A stretch of DNA of 64,000 nucleotides, from positions 62,001-126,000 of the forward strand of contig NZ_JYMT01000031.1 in assembly GCF_000938305.1 (NCBI RefSeq), written 5' to 3'. This DNA comes from Bradyrhizobium sp. LTSP885 (GTDB lineage Bacteria > Pseudomonadota > Alphaproteobacteria > Rhizobiales > Xanthobacteraceae). Position numbers and translations under genes: made by a program. The notes below the pieces were generated by a model. The model saw nothing but the letters and a program-made list of their open reading frames with translations, had not been told where the DNA came from and ran no database searches. Below are positions 24,567-33,063 of this stretch, in pieces; positions within the stretch are counted from its first letter, which is position 1; each line of letters begins with the position of its first letter.

Positions 24567-25754
24567 TCAATGGACGATTTCGAACAGGCCCGCCGCGCCC
24601 ATGCCGCCACCGATGCACATGGTCACCACGCCGTATTTTGCCTTGCGCCGCCGGCCCTCGATCAGGAGGTGGCCGGTCAGCCGCGCGCCGGTCATGCCGT
24701 AGGGATGGCCGATCGCGATCGAGCCACCATTGACGTTCAGCCTGTCGGGATCGATGCCGAGCTTGTCACGGCAATAGATCACCTGCACCGCGTAGGCTTC
24801 ATTGAGCTCCCAGAGATCGATGTCGTCAATCCGCAGGTTGTGGCGCTTCAGGAGCCGCGGGATCGCGGCGACCGGGCCGACACCCATCTCGTCCGGCTCG
24901 ACACCGGCGGCGACGAAGCCGCGGAAGATGCCGAGCGGCTTCAGGCCCTTTTGCGCGGCGATCTTCTCGCTCATGATCACGCAGGCCGAGGCGCCGTCCG
25001 AGAGCTGGCTGGCGTTGCCGGCGCTGATCGTCTTGCCCTCGAACACCGGCTTGATCTTCGCAAGTCCCTCAGCCGTGGTGTCGGGACGTGGACCTTCGTC
25101 CTTGGTCAGCGTCACCTGCTGATAGCTGACCTCTTTGGTATCCTTGTCGAGCACGGCCATTTTGGTCGCGAACGGCACGATCTCGTCATTGAAGCGACCG
25201 CCTTGCAACGCGGCACCGACGCGGCGCTGGCACTCCAGGCTGTATTCGTCCTGCTTGTCGCGGCCGATCTTGTAGCGTTCGGCGACGATTTCGGCCGTCT
25301 CCAGCATCGAGATGTACATCTCCGGCTTCATCGCCATCAATTCATCGTCGACGGCATGGAACCTGTTCATGTGCTCGTTTTGAACCAGGCTGATCGACTC
25401 GATCCCGCCACCGATCGCGATCTCGACACCGTCATGCATCACCGAGCGCGCGGCGACCGCGATCGCCTGCAGGCCGGAGGCGCATTGCCGGTCGATGGTG
25501 GTTCCGGCGACTGTGACCGGCAGTCCGGCGCGGATCGCGCCCTTGCGCGCGACGTTCATCACCATGGTGCCCTGCTGCATCGCGCAGCCCATCACCACGT
25601 CCTCGACCTCGCCAGGCGCGATGCCGGCGCGCTTGACCGCCTCGGCCATGACGTGGCCGGCCAGGGTCGGGCCGTCAGTGTTGTTGAGCGCGCCGCGATA
25701 GGCCTTGCCGACGCCGGTGCGCGCGGTGGATACGATGACTGCTTCGGTTGTCAT
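24567..25754 (-). CDS. Acetyl-CoA C-acyltransferase (thiolase)
   Basis: 395 residues, full-length thiolase II. The nucleophilic cysteine is in DRQCASGLQAIAVAARS near residue 90; HPYGMTGAR near 350 and CIGGGMGAAG near 380 supply the catalytic His and second Cys. It cleaves 3-ketoacyl-CoA with CoA to release acetyl-CoA or another short acyl-CoA. It is the terminal step of the beta-oxidation cycle encoded with the two acyl-CoA dehydrogenases immediately upstream. Confidence 0.93.
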   Translation of the reverse strand: MTTEAVIVSTARTGVGKAYRGALNNTDGPTLAGHVMAEAVKRAGIAPGEVEDVVMGCAMQQGTMVMNVARKGAIRAGLPVTVAGTTIDRQCASGLQAIAVAARSVMHDGVEIAIGGGIESISLVQNEHMNRFHAVDDELMAMKPEMYISMLETAEIVAERYKIGRDKQDEYSLECQRRVGAALQGGRFNDEIVPFATKMAVLDKDTKEVSYQQVTLTKDEGPRPDTTAEGLAKIKPVFEGKTISAGNASQLSDGASACVIMSEKIAAQKGLKPLGIFRGFVAAGVEPDEMGVGPVAAIPRLLKRHNLRIDDIDLWELNEAYAVQVIYCRDKLGIDPDRLNVNGGSIAIGHPYGMTGARLTGHLLIEGRRRKAKYGVVTMCIGGGMGAAGLFEIVH

Positions 25755-25769
25755 GCTGGCCTCTCTGCC

Positions 25770-26900
25770 TTAAGCGGCGGTATCGAGCTGCGCAAAACGC
25801 AGCACGTGGTAGGCGGGATCGCCGAACTGGATGTTGATGGAGGAAATTCGCTTGAAGTAGTGGCCGACATTGAGCTCGTCGGTCATGCCCATGCCGCCAT
25901 GAAGCTGCACGGCCTGGTCGGCCACGAACTTGCCGGCATAGCCGATCCTGGACTTGGCGCCGGAAGCAAGCCGGGAGACGCCGGCCTCGGTCGACTCAAG
26001 ACTGAGGCTCAGATGCTGCATCAAGGACAGCGCCTCCTGATGGGCGATGAACATGTCGACCATCCGGTGCTGCAGCACCTGGAAGCTGCCGATCGTGGTG
26101 CCGAACTGCTTTCGCGTCTTGGAATATTCCAGCGTCGCCGCGTTCAATTCACCCATCGCACCGACCGCTTCGGCGCAGAGCGCACCGATGGCCCGGTCGC
26201 GGCAAGATTCGAGCGCACCTACGCCCTCGCCTTCCTTGCCCAAGAGCTGCCCGCGAACCTCGCGCAGGCTGATTTCGGCCGCGCGGCGGCCATCGATCGT
26301 CCTGAAGCTTTGCAGATCGAGGTTGGCAGCATGGCAATCGACCACGAACAGGCTGACGCCGCCGCGATCGTGGCGATGGCCCGAGGTGCGGGCGGAGACG
26401 ATCAGATAATCCGACCACGGTGCTGATATCACCGCTGTCTTCTCGCCGGTGAGGATATAGTCGTTGCCGTCCCGACGCGCGGTGGTGGTGACCGTGGCGG
26501 GATCGAAGCGCGAGCCTTTTTCTGTCCAGGCCAGCGCCCAGAGCTTCGTTCCGGCGACGATGTCAGGGATGAAGGACTGCTTCTGCTGGTCGGAGCCTGC
26601 CTGCTCGATCAGGCCGCCGGCAACGACCACCGTTTCCACGAATGGCTCGACGACGAGATGGCGGCCGAATTCCTGCATGATGATCATGGTCGACAGCGGA
26701 CCGCCGCCGAGCCCGCCGACGGCTTCAGTGAACGGTGCGGCAAGCAGGCCCAACTCGGCGAAGGCTGCCCATTGCTTGCGGCTAAAACCCTCTTCGCTCG
26801 CGACGATCTTGCGGCGCGCATCAAAATCATACCGATCGCGCAGCAGCCGCTGGACGCTGGATCGCAACAATTCCTGCTCTTCCGTGAACTGGATATCCAT
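25770..26900 (-). CDS. Acyl-CoA dehydrogenase, subunit/paralogue 1
   Basis: 376 residues with the three-part ACAD fold: an N-terminal helical domain, a beta domain with ALAWTEKGSRFDP near 130, and a C-terminal helical domain ending QLHGGMGMTDELNVGHYFKR. It uses FAD to desaturate an acyl-CoA. It lies 23 bp after a second ACAD gene. Adjacent unlike ACADs often form heteromeric enzymes that act on bulky, cyclic or branched acyl-CoAs, which may be the case here. Confidence 0.9.
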   Translation of the reverse strand: MDIQFTEEQELLRSSVQRLLRDRYDFDARRKIVASEEGFSRKQWAAFAELGLLAAPFTEAVGGLGGGPLSTMIIMQEFGRHLVVEPFVETVVVAGGLIEQAGSDQQKQSFIPDIVAGTKLWALAWTEKGSRFDPATVTTTARRDGNDYILTGEKTAVISAPWSDYLIVSARTSGHRHDRGGVSLFVVDCHAANLDLQSFRTIDGRRAAEISLREVRGQLLGKEGEGVGALESCRDRAIGALCAEAVGAMGELNAATLEYSKTRKQFGTTIGSFQVLQHRMVDMFIAHQEALSLMQHLSLSLESTEAGVSRLASGAKSRIGYAGKFVADQAVQLHGGMGMTDELNVGHYFKRISSINIQFGDPAYHVLRFAQLDTAA

Positions 26901-26923
26901 CCGATCCTCTCGTGCCGCGCGTG

Positions 26924-28105
26924 CTAGAGACCAAGCACCGCTTTGGCGATGATGTTGCGCTGGATCTCGTTCGAGCCGCCATAGATCGAGAGCTTGCGCG
27001 AATTCAGGTATTTTTCCGACGCCGTGTGGCCGTAGTCAGGGCCCGGCATGAAATGGTTGGCGCTGACGGGATGCTCGCGGATCGCGAGCCCATAATTGCC
27101 GATCGCGCGATGGGTCAGCTCGGTGATATCCTGGAATATCTCGGTGCCGCGGATCTTGAACAGCGACGCTGCCGGCCCCGGATCGATGCCGCGGGCCATC
27201 TGGGCGACGACGCGAAGCTCGGTCGCTTCCAGCGCCAGCACGTCGAGCTCGACACGGGCGATATCCCTGATGAACTCCAGATGTGCCGGATCGTCCTCCA
27301 GGATCTCCGCCTTCACGATTGTCTTCAACCGCGCAATGTACCGCGTGGAGCGGCCGATTCCGGCCATGCTGGTGCGCTCATTGCCGAGCAGGAATTTCGC
27401 GTAAGTCCAGCCCTTGTTCTCCTCGCCGATCAGGTTCTCGACGGGCACGCGGACGTCCTCGAAGAAGACGTCGTTGACCTCGTGGGAACCGTCGATCGTG
27501 ATGATCGGGCGCACGGTGACGCCGGGCGATTTCATGTCGATCAGCAGGAAGGAGATGCCAGACTGCGGCTTGACCGCCGGATCGGTCCGGACCAGGCAGA
27601 AGATCCAGTCGGCATGCTGCGCCAGCGTGGTCCAGGTCTTGTGACCGTTGACGATATAGTGATCGCCATCGCGCACCGCCTTGGTGCGAACGGTGGCGAG
27701 ATCGGAGCCGGAGCCGGGCTCGGAATAGCCCTGGCACCACCAATCTTCGCCGGACAGGATCCGCGGCAAGAACGTCTTCCTCTGCACGTCGTTGCCAAAC
27801 GTGTAGATGACGGGGCCGACCATGGTGACGCTGAACGCCAGAGGCGGTAGCGTGCCGGCGCGCGTCGTCTCCTGCTCGAAGATGAAGCGGCGGGTGATCG
27901 ACCAGCCGGGCCCGCCATACTCCTTCGGCCACAGCGGCGCGATCCAGCCCTTCCTGGCGAGGATGCGATGCCAGAGCAGCATCTGCGCCTTGGAGAGGTC
28001 GGTCTCCGGATTGGGGACGCGCATCTCCGCCGGATAGTTGTCCTTGATGAAGGCACGGACCTCGTCGCGAAACGCCGCATCTTCAGGGGAAAGCGCGAGC
28101 TCCAT
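26924..28105 (-). CDS. Acyl-CoA dehydrogenase, subunit/paralogue 2
   Basis: 393 residues. Typical ACAD signatures are GYSEPGSGSDLATVRTKA near 130 (FAD/substrate loop) and YGGSNEIQRNIIAKAVLGL at the C-terminus. It has a longer N-terminal helical part than its neighbour and the two are clearly divergent, so this is not a recent duplication. It is expected to catalyse alpha,beta-dehydrogenation of an acyl-CoA, alone or together with the product of 25770-26900. Confidence 0.9.
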   Translation of the reverse strand: MELALSPEDAAFRDEVRAFIKDNYPAEMRVPNPETDLSKAQMLLWHRILARKGWIAPLWPKEYGGPGWSITRRFIFEQETTRAGTLPPLAFSVTMVGPVIYTFGNDVQRKTFLPRILSGEDWWCQGYSEPGSGSDLATVRTKAVRDGDHYIVNGHKTWTTLAQHADWIFCLVRTDPAVKPQSGISFLLIDMKSPGVTVRPIITIDGSHEVNDVFFEDVRVPVENLIGEENKGWTYAKFLLGNERTSMAGIGRSTRYIARLKTIVKAEILEDDPAHLEFIRDIARVELDVLALEATELRVVAQMARGIDPGPAASLFKIRGTEIFQDITELTHRAIGNYGLAIREHPVSANHFMPGPDYGHTASEKYLNSRKLSIYGGSNEIQRNIIAKAVLGL

Positions 28106-28117
28106 CGGACCAGCTCC

Positions 28118-28855
28118 CTACCACTTCTCGCCGAAGGGCCGGATTTCCAACTCGAACGTCCAGGCGCTCTTCGGCTGCTGGTAGAGTTGCCAGTAGGACG
28201 AGGCGACCGAGGCCGGCGGCATCAGCAAGTCCGGATTGTCGAGCGCATCCGGGCCAAGCGCCTCGATGCGGCGCTGCCGCACCCATTCGGTGTCGACGCC
28301 GGAATCAATAATAAGGTGCGCGACATGGATGTTCTTCGGTCCAAGTTCGCGCGCCATTGCCTGCGCCACAGCGCGAAGCCCGAACTTCGCGCTGGCAAAG
28401 GCGGCATAGCCGCTGCCGCCGCGCAAGGATGCGGTGGCGCCTGTGAAGAAGATGTTGCCGCCACCGCGCGGCAGCATCAGCCGTGTCGCCTCGCGCCCGG
28501 CCAGGAAGCCGGAATAGCAGGCCATCTCCCAGACCTTGCGGAACACGCGCTCCGTGGTCTCGAGGATCGGGAAGTTGACGTTGGCGCCGATGTTGAAGAT
28601 GCACACTTCAAGCGGCGCGTGCTTGTCGGCGTCGTTAAGGAAGGCGGTGATCTCCTCTTCCTTGCGCGCATCGAGCGAGCGGGCGTGGATTTCACCGCCG
28701 ACCGCCTCGATGTCCTTGACCAGCGGCGCGAGCTTGTCGCCGTTGCGGCGGCCGGCAAATACCGTAAAGCCTTCGGAGGCGAACTTCTTGGCGATCTCGC
28801 CGCCGATGAAATCGCCGGCACCAATGACGGCGACCGTCTTGTTTCTCTTCTGCAT
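28118..28855 (-). CDS. SDR-family oxidoreductase, paralogue (Phe in place of catalytic Tyr)
   Basis: 245 residues from the ATG at 28855, which follows a GGAGA site; a longer reading to 28906 begins at the ligase stop. The nucleotide motif is GAGDFIGGEIAKKFASEG. The active-site position reads GYAAFASAKFG: the expected YxxxK is FASAK, with a tyrosine three residues earlier. The C-terminal IIDSGVDTEW parallels VIDAVIDLEW of the 20718-21419 SDR, showing close kinship. It probably serves the same degradative operon as a ketoacyl or alcohol oxidoreductase. Confidence 0.87.
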   Translation of the reverse strand: MQKRNKTVAVIGAGDFIGGEIAKKFASEGFTVFAGRRNGDKLAPLVKDIEAVGGEIHARSLDARKEEEITAFLNDADKHAPLEVCIFNIGANVNFPILETTERVFRKVWEMACYSGFLAGREATRLMLPRGGGNIFFTGATASLRGGSGYAAFASAKFGLRAVAQAMARELGPKNIHVAHLIIDSGVDTEWVRQRRIEALGPDALDNPDLLMPPASVASSYWQLYQQPKSAWTFELEIRPFGEKW

Positions 28856-28905
28856 GGTGTTCTCCGGCCTTTGCTTGAGTGAACCGTTCTGCGGACGATG
28901 CGTCA

Positions 28906-30456
28906 CTATTGAGTGCGCAGCGACTCCGCCAGCTTGTGCTTCAGGAGCTTGCCCGTCGATGTCGCGGGCAGAGCGTCCATGAGGATAATCTCTGACGGAC
29001 GCTTGTACGAGGTGAGTTGCGGGGTAACATGGGCCATCAGGTCCTGCGCGGTCGCGGTCGATCCCTTGATCAGCTGCACGAAGGCGACGACCTCCTCATT
29101 GCCCACGACCGGACGTCCGACCACGGCGCATTGCACCACGGCATCATGCGTGCTCAGCACCGCCTCGATCTCGGCGGGATAGACATTGAATCCGGAGCGG
29201 ATGATCATTTCCTTGGTCCGCCCGACGATATAGAGGGCGTCATCCTCGAAACGGGCCAGATCGCCGGTGTTGAACCATCCGTCAGGATCGATCGCCTTCG
29301 CGGTCAAGTCGGGGGCGCGGTAATAGCCGAGCATCACGTTCGGGCCACGAACATGAAGCTCGCCGACCTCGCCGTCACCAACCGGTTTGCCGTCGTGGCC
29401 GACCAGCTTAGCTTCAAGACCCGGCATGACCGACCCGACCGCATGGTCGGCTCTCGGCGCGTCGGGCCGGACCCCGGAGATTCCCGGCGAACATTCGGTG
29501 ATGCCATAGCCATTGAGCAGCGGCAGGCCGAGCTCCTCCTCGACCCGCGACTTGAGCTCGAGGTCGAGCGGCGCGCCGGCCACCGAGATGACACGAAGCC
29601 TGCCGCGATCGAACTTCGGCAGGCCGGCGTTGCGCCGGTATTCGAGCAGCCGCTGATAGGTCGCAGGCACCCCATTGAGAATGGTGATGCCCTCGTCCGC
29701 CATCGCCTTTACGAGAGCGGCCGGATCATATTTCGCGACCAGGCGCACTGTGGCGCCGACCATCAGCGTCATCGTGAGCAGCGAGATGCCGACAATGTGC
29801 GAGACCGGCAACACGCAATACTGCACATCATCCGGGGTCATCTTGCGAAACTCGGCAGTCCCCCGAGCGCTGAACAACAGATTGCGGTGGGTCAGCATCA
29901 CGCCTTTCGGCGTCCCCGTGGTGCCCGACGTATAGATGAGAACGACGACCTGTTTGGCGCTGTCGGCCTCGACCGGCTCCGCCAAGGTATCCTCGTTCTG
30001 TGCCGTGACGCCGATGCCGTGGAGCGGCCCGACATCCTGCACGGTCGCGCCATAGCGGGCGGTATGAGCGGCTGCCTCCGGCGAGACATCAGCAGTCAGG
30101 AACACGCGGCGAGCGCCGCTGTGATCCTTGATCTGATCGACCTCGCGCGGCGACAACCGCGGATTGACCACAATCGCCCAGACGTCCAGCCGGCTTGCCG
30201 CCAGCAACAGACAAGCGAGCGGAATGGAGTTCTCGCTCACGATCACCATGCGATCCCCGGCGCGGATACTCAACGCCTGGAGCGCCTCGGCAACGCGGCC
30301 GACCGTTCGATCGAGCTCGCGATAGGTCAGGCTCGTCTTGTCGTCGATCAGCGCCAGGTGATCCGGCGTCGCCTCGACATGCCGACCCATCACCTCGTGG
30401 AGGCGGCTCGGTAAGCCTTCAACACTTCCTTCGGTCACCTGCGTCGACGCCTGCAC
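28906..30456 (-). CDS. AMP-dependent acyl-CoA synthetase/ligase
   Basis: 516 residues. It starts with GTG at 30456, chosen because GGGAGG precedes it. ANL-superfamily motifs are complete: YTSGTTGTPKGVMLTHRN near 175, GYGITECSPG near 310, GWFNTGDLARFED near 390, SGFNVYPAEIEAVL near 415, and the catalytic Lys in STGKLLKHKL near 507. It activates a carboxylic acid with ATP and CoA, the entry step for the operon's beta-oxidation enzymes. The acid is not deducible. Confidence 0.92.
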   Translation of the reverse strand: MQASTQVTEGSVEGLPSRLHEVMGRHVEATPDHLALIDDKTSLTYRELDRTVGRVAEALQALSIRAGDRMVIVSENSIPLACLLLAASRLDVWAIVVNPRLSPREVDQIKDHSGARRVFLTADVSPEAAAHTARYGATVQDVGPLHGIGVTAQNEDTLAEPVEADSAKQVVVLIYTSGTTGTPKGVMLTHRNLLFSARGTAEFRKMTPDDVQYCVLPVSHIVGISLLTMTLMVGATVRLVAKYDPAALVKAMADEGITILNGVPATYQRLLEYRRNAGLPKFDRGRLRVISVAGAPLDLELKSRVEEELGLPLLNGYGITECSPGISGVRPDAPRADHAVGSVMPGLEAKLVGHDGKPVGDGEVGELHVRGPNVMLGYYRAPDLTAKAIDPDGWFNTGDLARFEDDALYIVGRTKEMIIRSGFNVYPAEIEAVLSTHDAVVQCAVVGRPVVGNEEVVAFVQLIKGSTATAQDLMAHVTPQLTSYKRPSEIILMDALPATSTGKLLKHKLAESLRTQ

Positions 30457-30511
30457 TGAAACCTCCCTGTGGCAGCCCTTGGGGCTTGATTATTTCTTGA
30501 GAATCTCCCGA

Positions 30512-31150
30512 TCAGGCAGTCTTGCGCCGCCCGGCAGCAAGCTGTGCGACGATCTCTTCCTCGACCTCACGCACGCGGTCTTTGCCGAAGAATATCTCAT
30601 CGCCGACATAGAACGTCGGCGATCCGAACGAGCCTCGGGACACCGCATTGCCTGTGTTTTCGATCAGCTTCTTCTTCACCTCATCCTGCTGCGCGCGGGC
30701 GATGATGCGGTCGATATCGAGTCCGGAGGACAGGAACGCATCGCGAAACACCTGCGGATCGTCCATCTTCTTGGGCTCGACCCACATATGATGATAGGCG
30801 GCGCGGAAATAGGACTCGAACAGCCCCTCGAATTGCGCAGCGACAACGCCCCGCATCAGCGTCAGCGTGTTGACCGGGAAGAACGGGTTCGACTTGAATT
30901 TCGTGATGTTGTGGCGGCGCAGGAAGCGCTCGGTCTCGAGCGCGTTGTATTCGGGCTTGTTCCTGATCCCGCGCAAGGATTCGGCGGGCGAAAGATTGCC
31001 GGTCGCCTTGTAGACGCCGCCGAGCAGCACCGGAACGTAGTCGAACTTGACGCCAGTGCGCTGTTCGATCTCCGGCAGCACGAGTTCGGCGAGATAGGCG
31101 TTGGGACTACCGAAATCGAAGTGGAATTCGACCTTGAGCGGAGCAGCCAT
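30512..31150 (-). CDS. 2-hydroxychromene-2-carboxylate isomerase-like (DsbA-fold, GSH-dependent)
   Basis: 212 residues. A kappa-class GST/HCCA isomerase fold with FHFDFGSPNAYLAE near residue 10, where the Ser takes the GSH thiolate-stabilising position, and SFGSPTFYVGDEIFFGKDR near 175. Family enzymes isomerise aromatic intermediates in naphthalene-type pathways, but many homologues have other roles. It is the first gene of the minus-strand catabolic operon, downstream of the palindromic operator candidates. Confidence 0.87.
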   Translation of the reverse strand: MAAPLKVEFHFDFGSPNAYLAELVLPEIEQRTGVKFDYVPVLLGGVYKATGNLSPAESLRGIRNKPEYNALETERFLRRHNITKFKSNPFFPVNTLTLMRGVVAAQFEGLFESYFRAAYHHMWVEPKKMDDPQVFRDAFLSSGLDIDRIIARAQQDEVKKKLIENTGNAVSRGSFGSPTFYVGDEIFFGKDRVREVEEEIVAQLAAGRRKTA

Positions 31151-31215
31151 GGAACGCCCTTCCCTTCGATTGTCGGCGGCCGTTTGCCGCCGGGTTGATC
31201 GTGGTCGAGACCATA

Positions 31216-31232
31216 AGTTCTATTTTAGAACT
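31216..31232. promoter_or_regulatory. Operator candidate 1 for the HxlR regulator
   Basis: AGTTCTA-TTT-TAGAACT is a perfect 7-3-7 inverted repeat in the 195-bp region between the divergent isomerase and hxlR-type genes. It lies about 65 bp upstream of the isomerase ATG. A near copy is found 76 bp away at 31292-31308. HxlR dimers bind such dyads. The assignment is by position and symmetry only. Confidence 0.6.
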
Positions 31233-31291
31233 GTCAATATGATATTTATCATCCAATGGCTTTGCCAATGGCACCCTGTTGAAACATTGTG

Positions 31292-31308
31292 AGTTCTGAT
31301 TTAGAATT
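31292..31308. promoter_or_regulatory. Operator candidate 2 for the HxlR regulator
   Basis: AGTTCTG-ATT-TAGAATT matches the element at 31216-31232 at 14 of 17 positions with identical spacing. The centre-to-centre distance of 76 bp is about seven helical turns, suitable for cooperative binding. It lies 38 bp upstream of the chosen hxlR-type ATG, consistent with autoregulation, and abuts the GTG of the rejected longer reading. Confidence 0.55.
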
Positions 31309-31345
31309 ATATCCGGATTGTCGTCGCAGACCGCTGGAGACGTTG

Positions 31346-31840
31346 ATGAAATGGGATGCTCTCGAGGAGGAGCCGTGCTCGGTGGCCCGCACCGTCGCGG
31401 TGATTGGTGACCGCTGGAGCCTCTTGATCCTGCGCGAATGCTTCCTTCGCATTCGCAGATTCGACGAATTCCAGGCGTCGCTTGGGATCACCCGCCATCT
31501 GCTCGCCGACCGGCTGAAGAAGCTGGTGCGCTTCGGCGTGCTGCGCAAGATTCCCTATCAGGAAGCGCCGAAGCGCTACGAATATATCCTGACGCAGAAG
31601 GGCCTTGATCTCTATCCGATCATCATGTCGATCGTGCACTGGGGCAACATCCACATGGTCGACTCGCGTGGCCGGCCGATGCTCCATGAACACAAGAACT
31701 GCAAGAAGATGTTCGACCCCGTCATGGTCTGCTCGGAATGCGGCGAGCCGCTGTCGGCCAAGGCCGTCCACGTGCATCTGGGTCCGGGCGCGCGACAATC
31801 CTCGCCGGTGCATGCGAAGGCGCAAGCGCGGGCCAAATGA
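31346..31840 (+). CDS. HxlR-family transcriptional regulator with C-terminal Cys cluster
   Basis: 164 residues from the ATG at 31346, which has GGAG at 31336-31339; a GTG at 31289 lies beside an operator candidate and is rejected. The winged-helix core is CSVARTVAVIGDRWSLLILR through FDEFQASLGITRHLLADRLK. The C-terminus adds NCKKMF...CSECGEPL, a likely zinc-binding cysteine cluster seen in some HxlR members. It is divergent from the ten-gene acyl-CoA operon and is the obvious candidate to control it, probably in response to a pathway acid or CoA ester. Confidence 0.9.
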   Translation: MKWDALEEEPCSVARTVAVIGDRWSLLILRECFLRIRRFDEFQASLGITRHLLADRLKKLVRFGVLRKIPYQEAPKRYEYILTQKGLDLYPIIMSIVHWGNIHMVDSRGRPMLHEHKNCKKMFDPVMVCSECGEPLSAKAVHVHLGPGARQSSPVHAKAQARAK

Positions 31841-31883
31841 TTCAGCGCCGGTAGGCCAGACGTCGGGATAACCGGCCTAGAAA

Positions 31884-32981
31884 TCAGGCGGCGCGGATGG
31901 CCTGTCCTGACGCACGGTCGAACAGATGCGCGCGCTCGAGATCGAGGCTCACGTCAAAGGGTAGATCCGGTTGCGCAGCAACGCCGACCGGCATCTGCGC
32001 GGTGAACGGAAAGCCGCCGACGCTGCCGATCACCAGCGTATGCGGGCCGAGCGGCTCGACGTCCTTTACGATCATGCGGACGGAGCTGCCCGCAGGCGCG
32101 CCCTGGTGCAGGACATGATCCGGCCGCATACCAAGCACCACCGGTTTGCCGACGCAGCCTGCATAGATGGCCTCGCGCGACTTCGGCAACGTCAACACCG
32201 CGCCCGATGGTTCGGTGAAGACCAACGCGCCGTCGCGGGCGGCAATCTCGCCATGGATGAAATTCATGCTGGGCGCGCCAATGAAGCCCGCGACGAAGAG
32301 ATTGCTGGGCTTCTCGTAGATCGTGATCGGATCGGCCGCCTGCTCGATCCGGCCGCGGTTCATCACCACAACGCGGTCGGCCATGGTCATGGCCTCGACC
32401 TGATCGTGCGTCACATAAACGATCGTCTTGGCGAGCCGGCGATGCAACGCTTTGATCTCGGTACGCATCTCGATCCGGAGCTTGGCGTCTAGATTGGACA
32501 ACGGCTCGTCGAAAAGGAAAACGTCAGGACTGCGCACGATGGCACGGCCGATCGCCACACGCTGGCGCTGACCGCCCGACAGCTGCTTGGGGCGGCGTTC
32601 CAGATATGGCTCGAGGTCGAGAATCTTCGCCACGTCCTTGACGGCCTTCTCGATCGTGGCGCGCGATTCACCTCGCACCTTCATGCCATAGCCGATGTTT
32701 TCGCCGACCGTCATATGCGGATAAAGCGCGTAGTTCTGGAACACCATCGCGCAATTGCGCAGGCCCGGCCGCAGCTCCGTCACGTCGCGGTCGCCGATCC
32801 GGATCGTCCCGCTGCTGACGCCCTCCAGTCCGGCGATCATCCGCAACGTCGTCGTCTTGCCGCAGCCGGACGGGCCGACAAGCACGACGAACTCTTCGTC
32901 GGCCACGTTGAGATCGAGCCCCTCGATGATCTTGTAGGGCCCGTATGCCTTGCTGACGTTCTCGATCTCGACGTGCGCCAT
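31884..32981 (-). CDS. Sugar ABC transporter ATP-binding protein (MalK/UgpC type)
   Basis: 365 residues from the ATG at 32981 (MAHVEIENVSKAYG); the longer open frame to 33119 overlaps the binding-protein gene and is rejected. Walker A is GPSGCGKTT, the signature LSGGQRQR, Walker B FLFDEPLSNLDA, and the C-terminal 130 residues form the OB-type regulatory domain typical of CUT1 sugar importers. It energises the permease pair at 34552-36461. It is the last gene of the operon that starts at deoC. Confidence 0.93.
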   Translation of the reverse strand: MAHVEIENVSKAYGPYKIIEGLDLNVADEEFVVLVGPSGCGKTTTLRMIAGLEGVSSGTIRIGDRDVTELRPGLRNCAMVFQNYALYPHMTVGENIGYGMKVRGESRATIEKAVKDVAKILDLEPYLERRPKQLSGGQRQRVAIGRAIVRSPDVFLFDEPLSNLDAKLRIEMRTEIKALHRRLAKTIVYVTHDQVEAMTMADRVVVMNRGRIEQAADPITIYEKPSNLFVAGFIGAPSMNFIHGEIAARDGALVFTEPSGAVLTLPKSREAIYAGCVGKPVVLGMRPDHVLHQGAPAGSSVRMIVKDVEPLGPHTLVIGSVGGFPFTAQMPVGVAAQPDLPFDVSLDLERAHLFDRASGQAIRAA

Positions 32982-33063
32982 AAAATCCCGTTCCGTCCCT
33001 GGCCAGAGGCCATCAAGCACCGGATGACGCTCCCGCGTCATCCGGTGAGTCTTCGATAATATG

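Noticed and set aside
24483..26426. 647-codon plus-strand frame opposite thiolase and acyl-CoA dehydrogenase
   Set aside because: Reverse-frame shadow of two clear enzymes; no motif and no ribosome site.
20718..31150. Steroid C/D-ring (HIP-CoA) degradation cluster
   Set aside because: A CoA ligase, two ACADs, NMO-like enzyme, SDRs and thiolase are reminiscent, but the ring-opening IpdAB-type proteins and the crotonase are absent, and the NMO-like protein does not clearly resemble IpdC.
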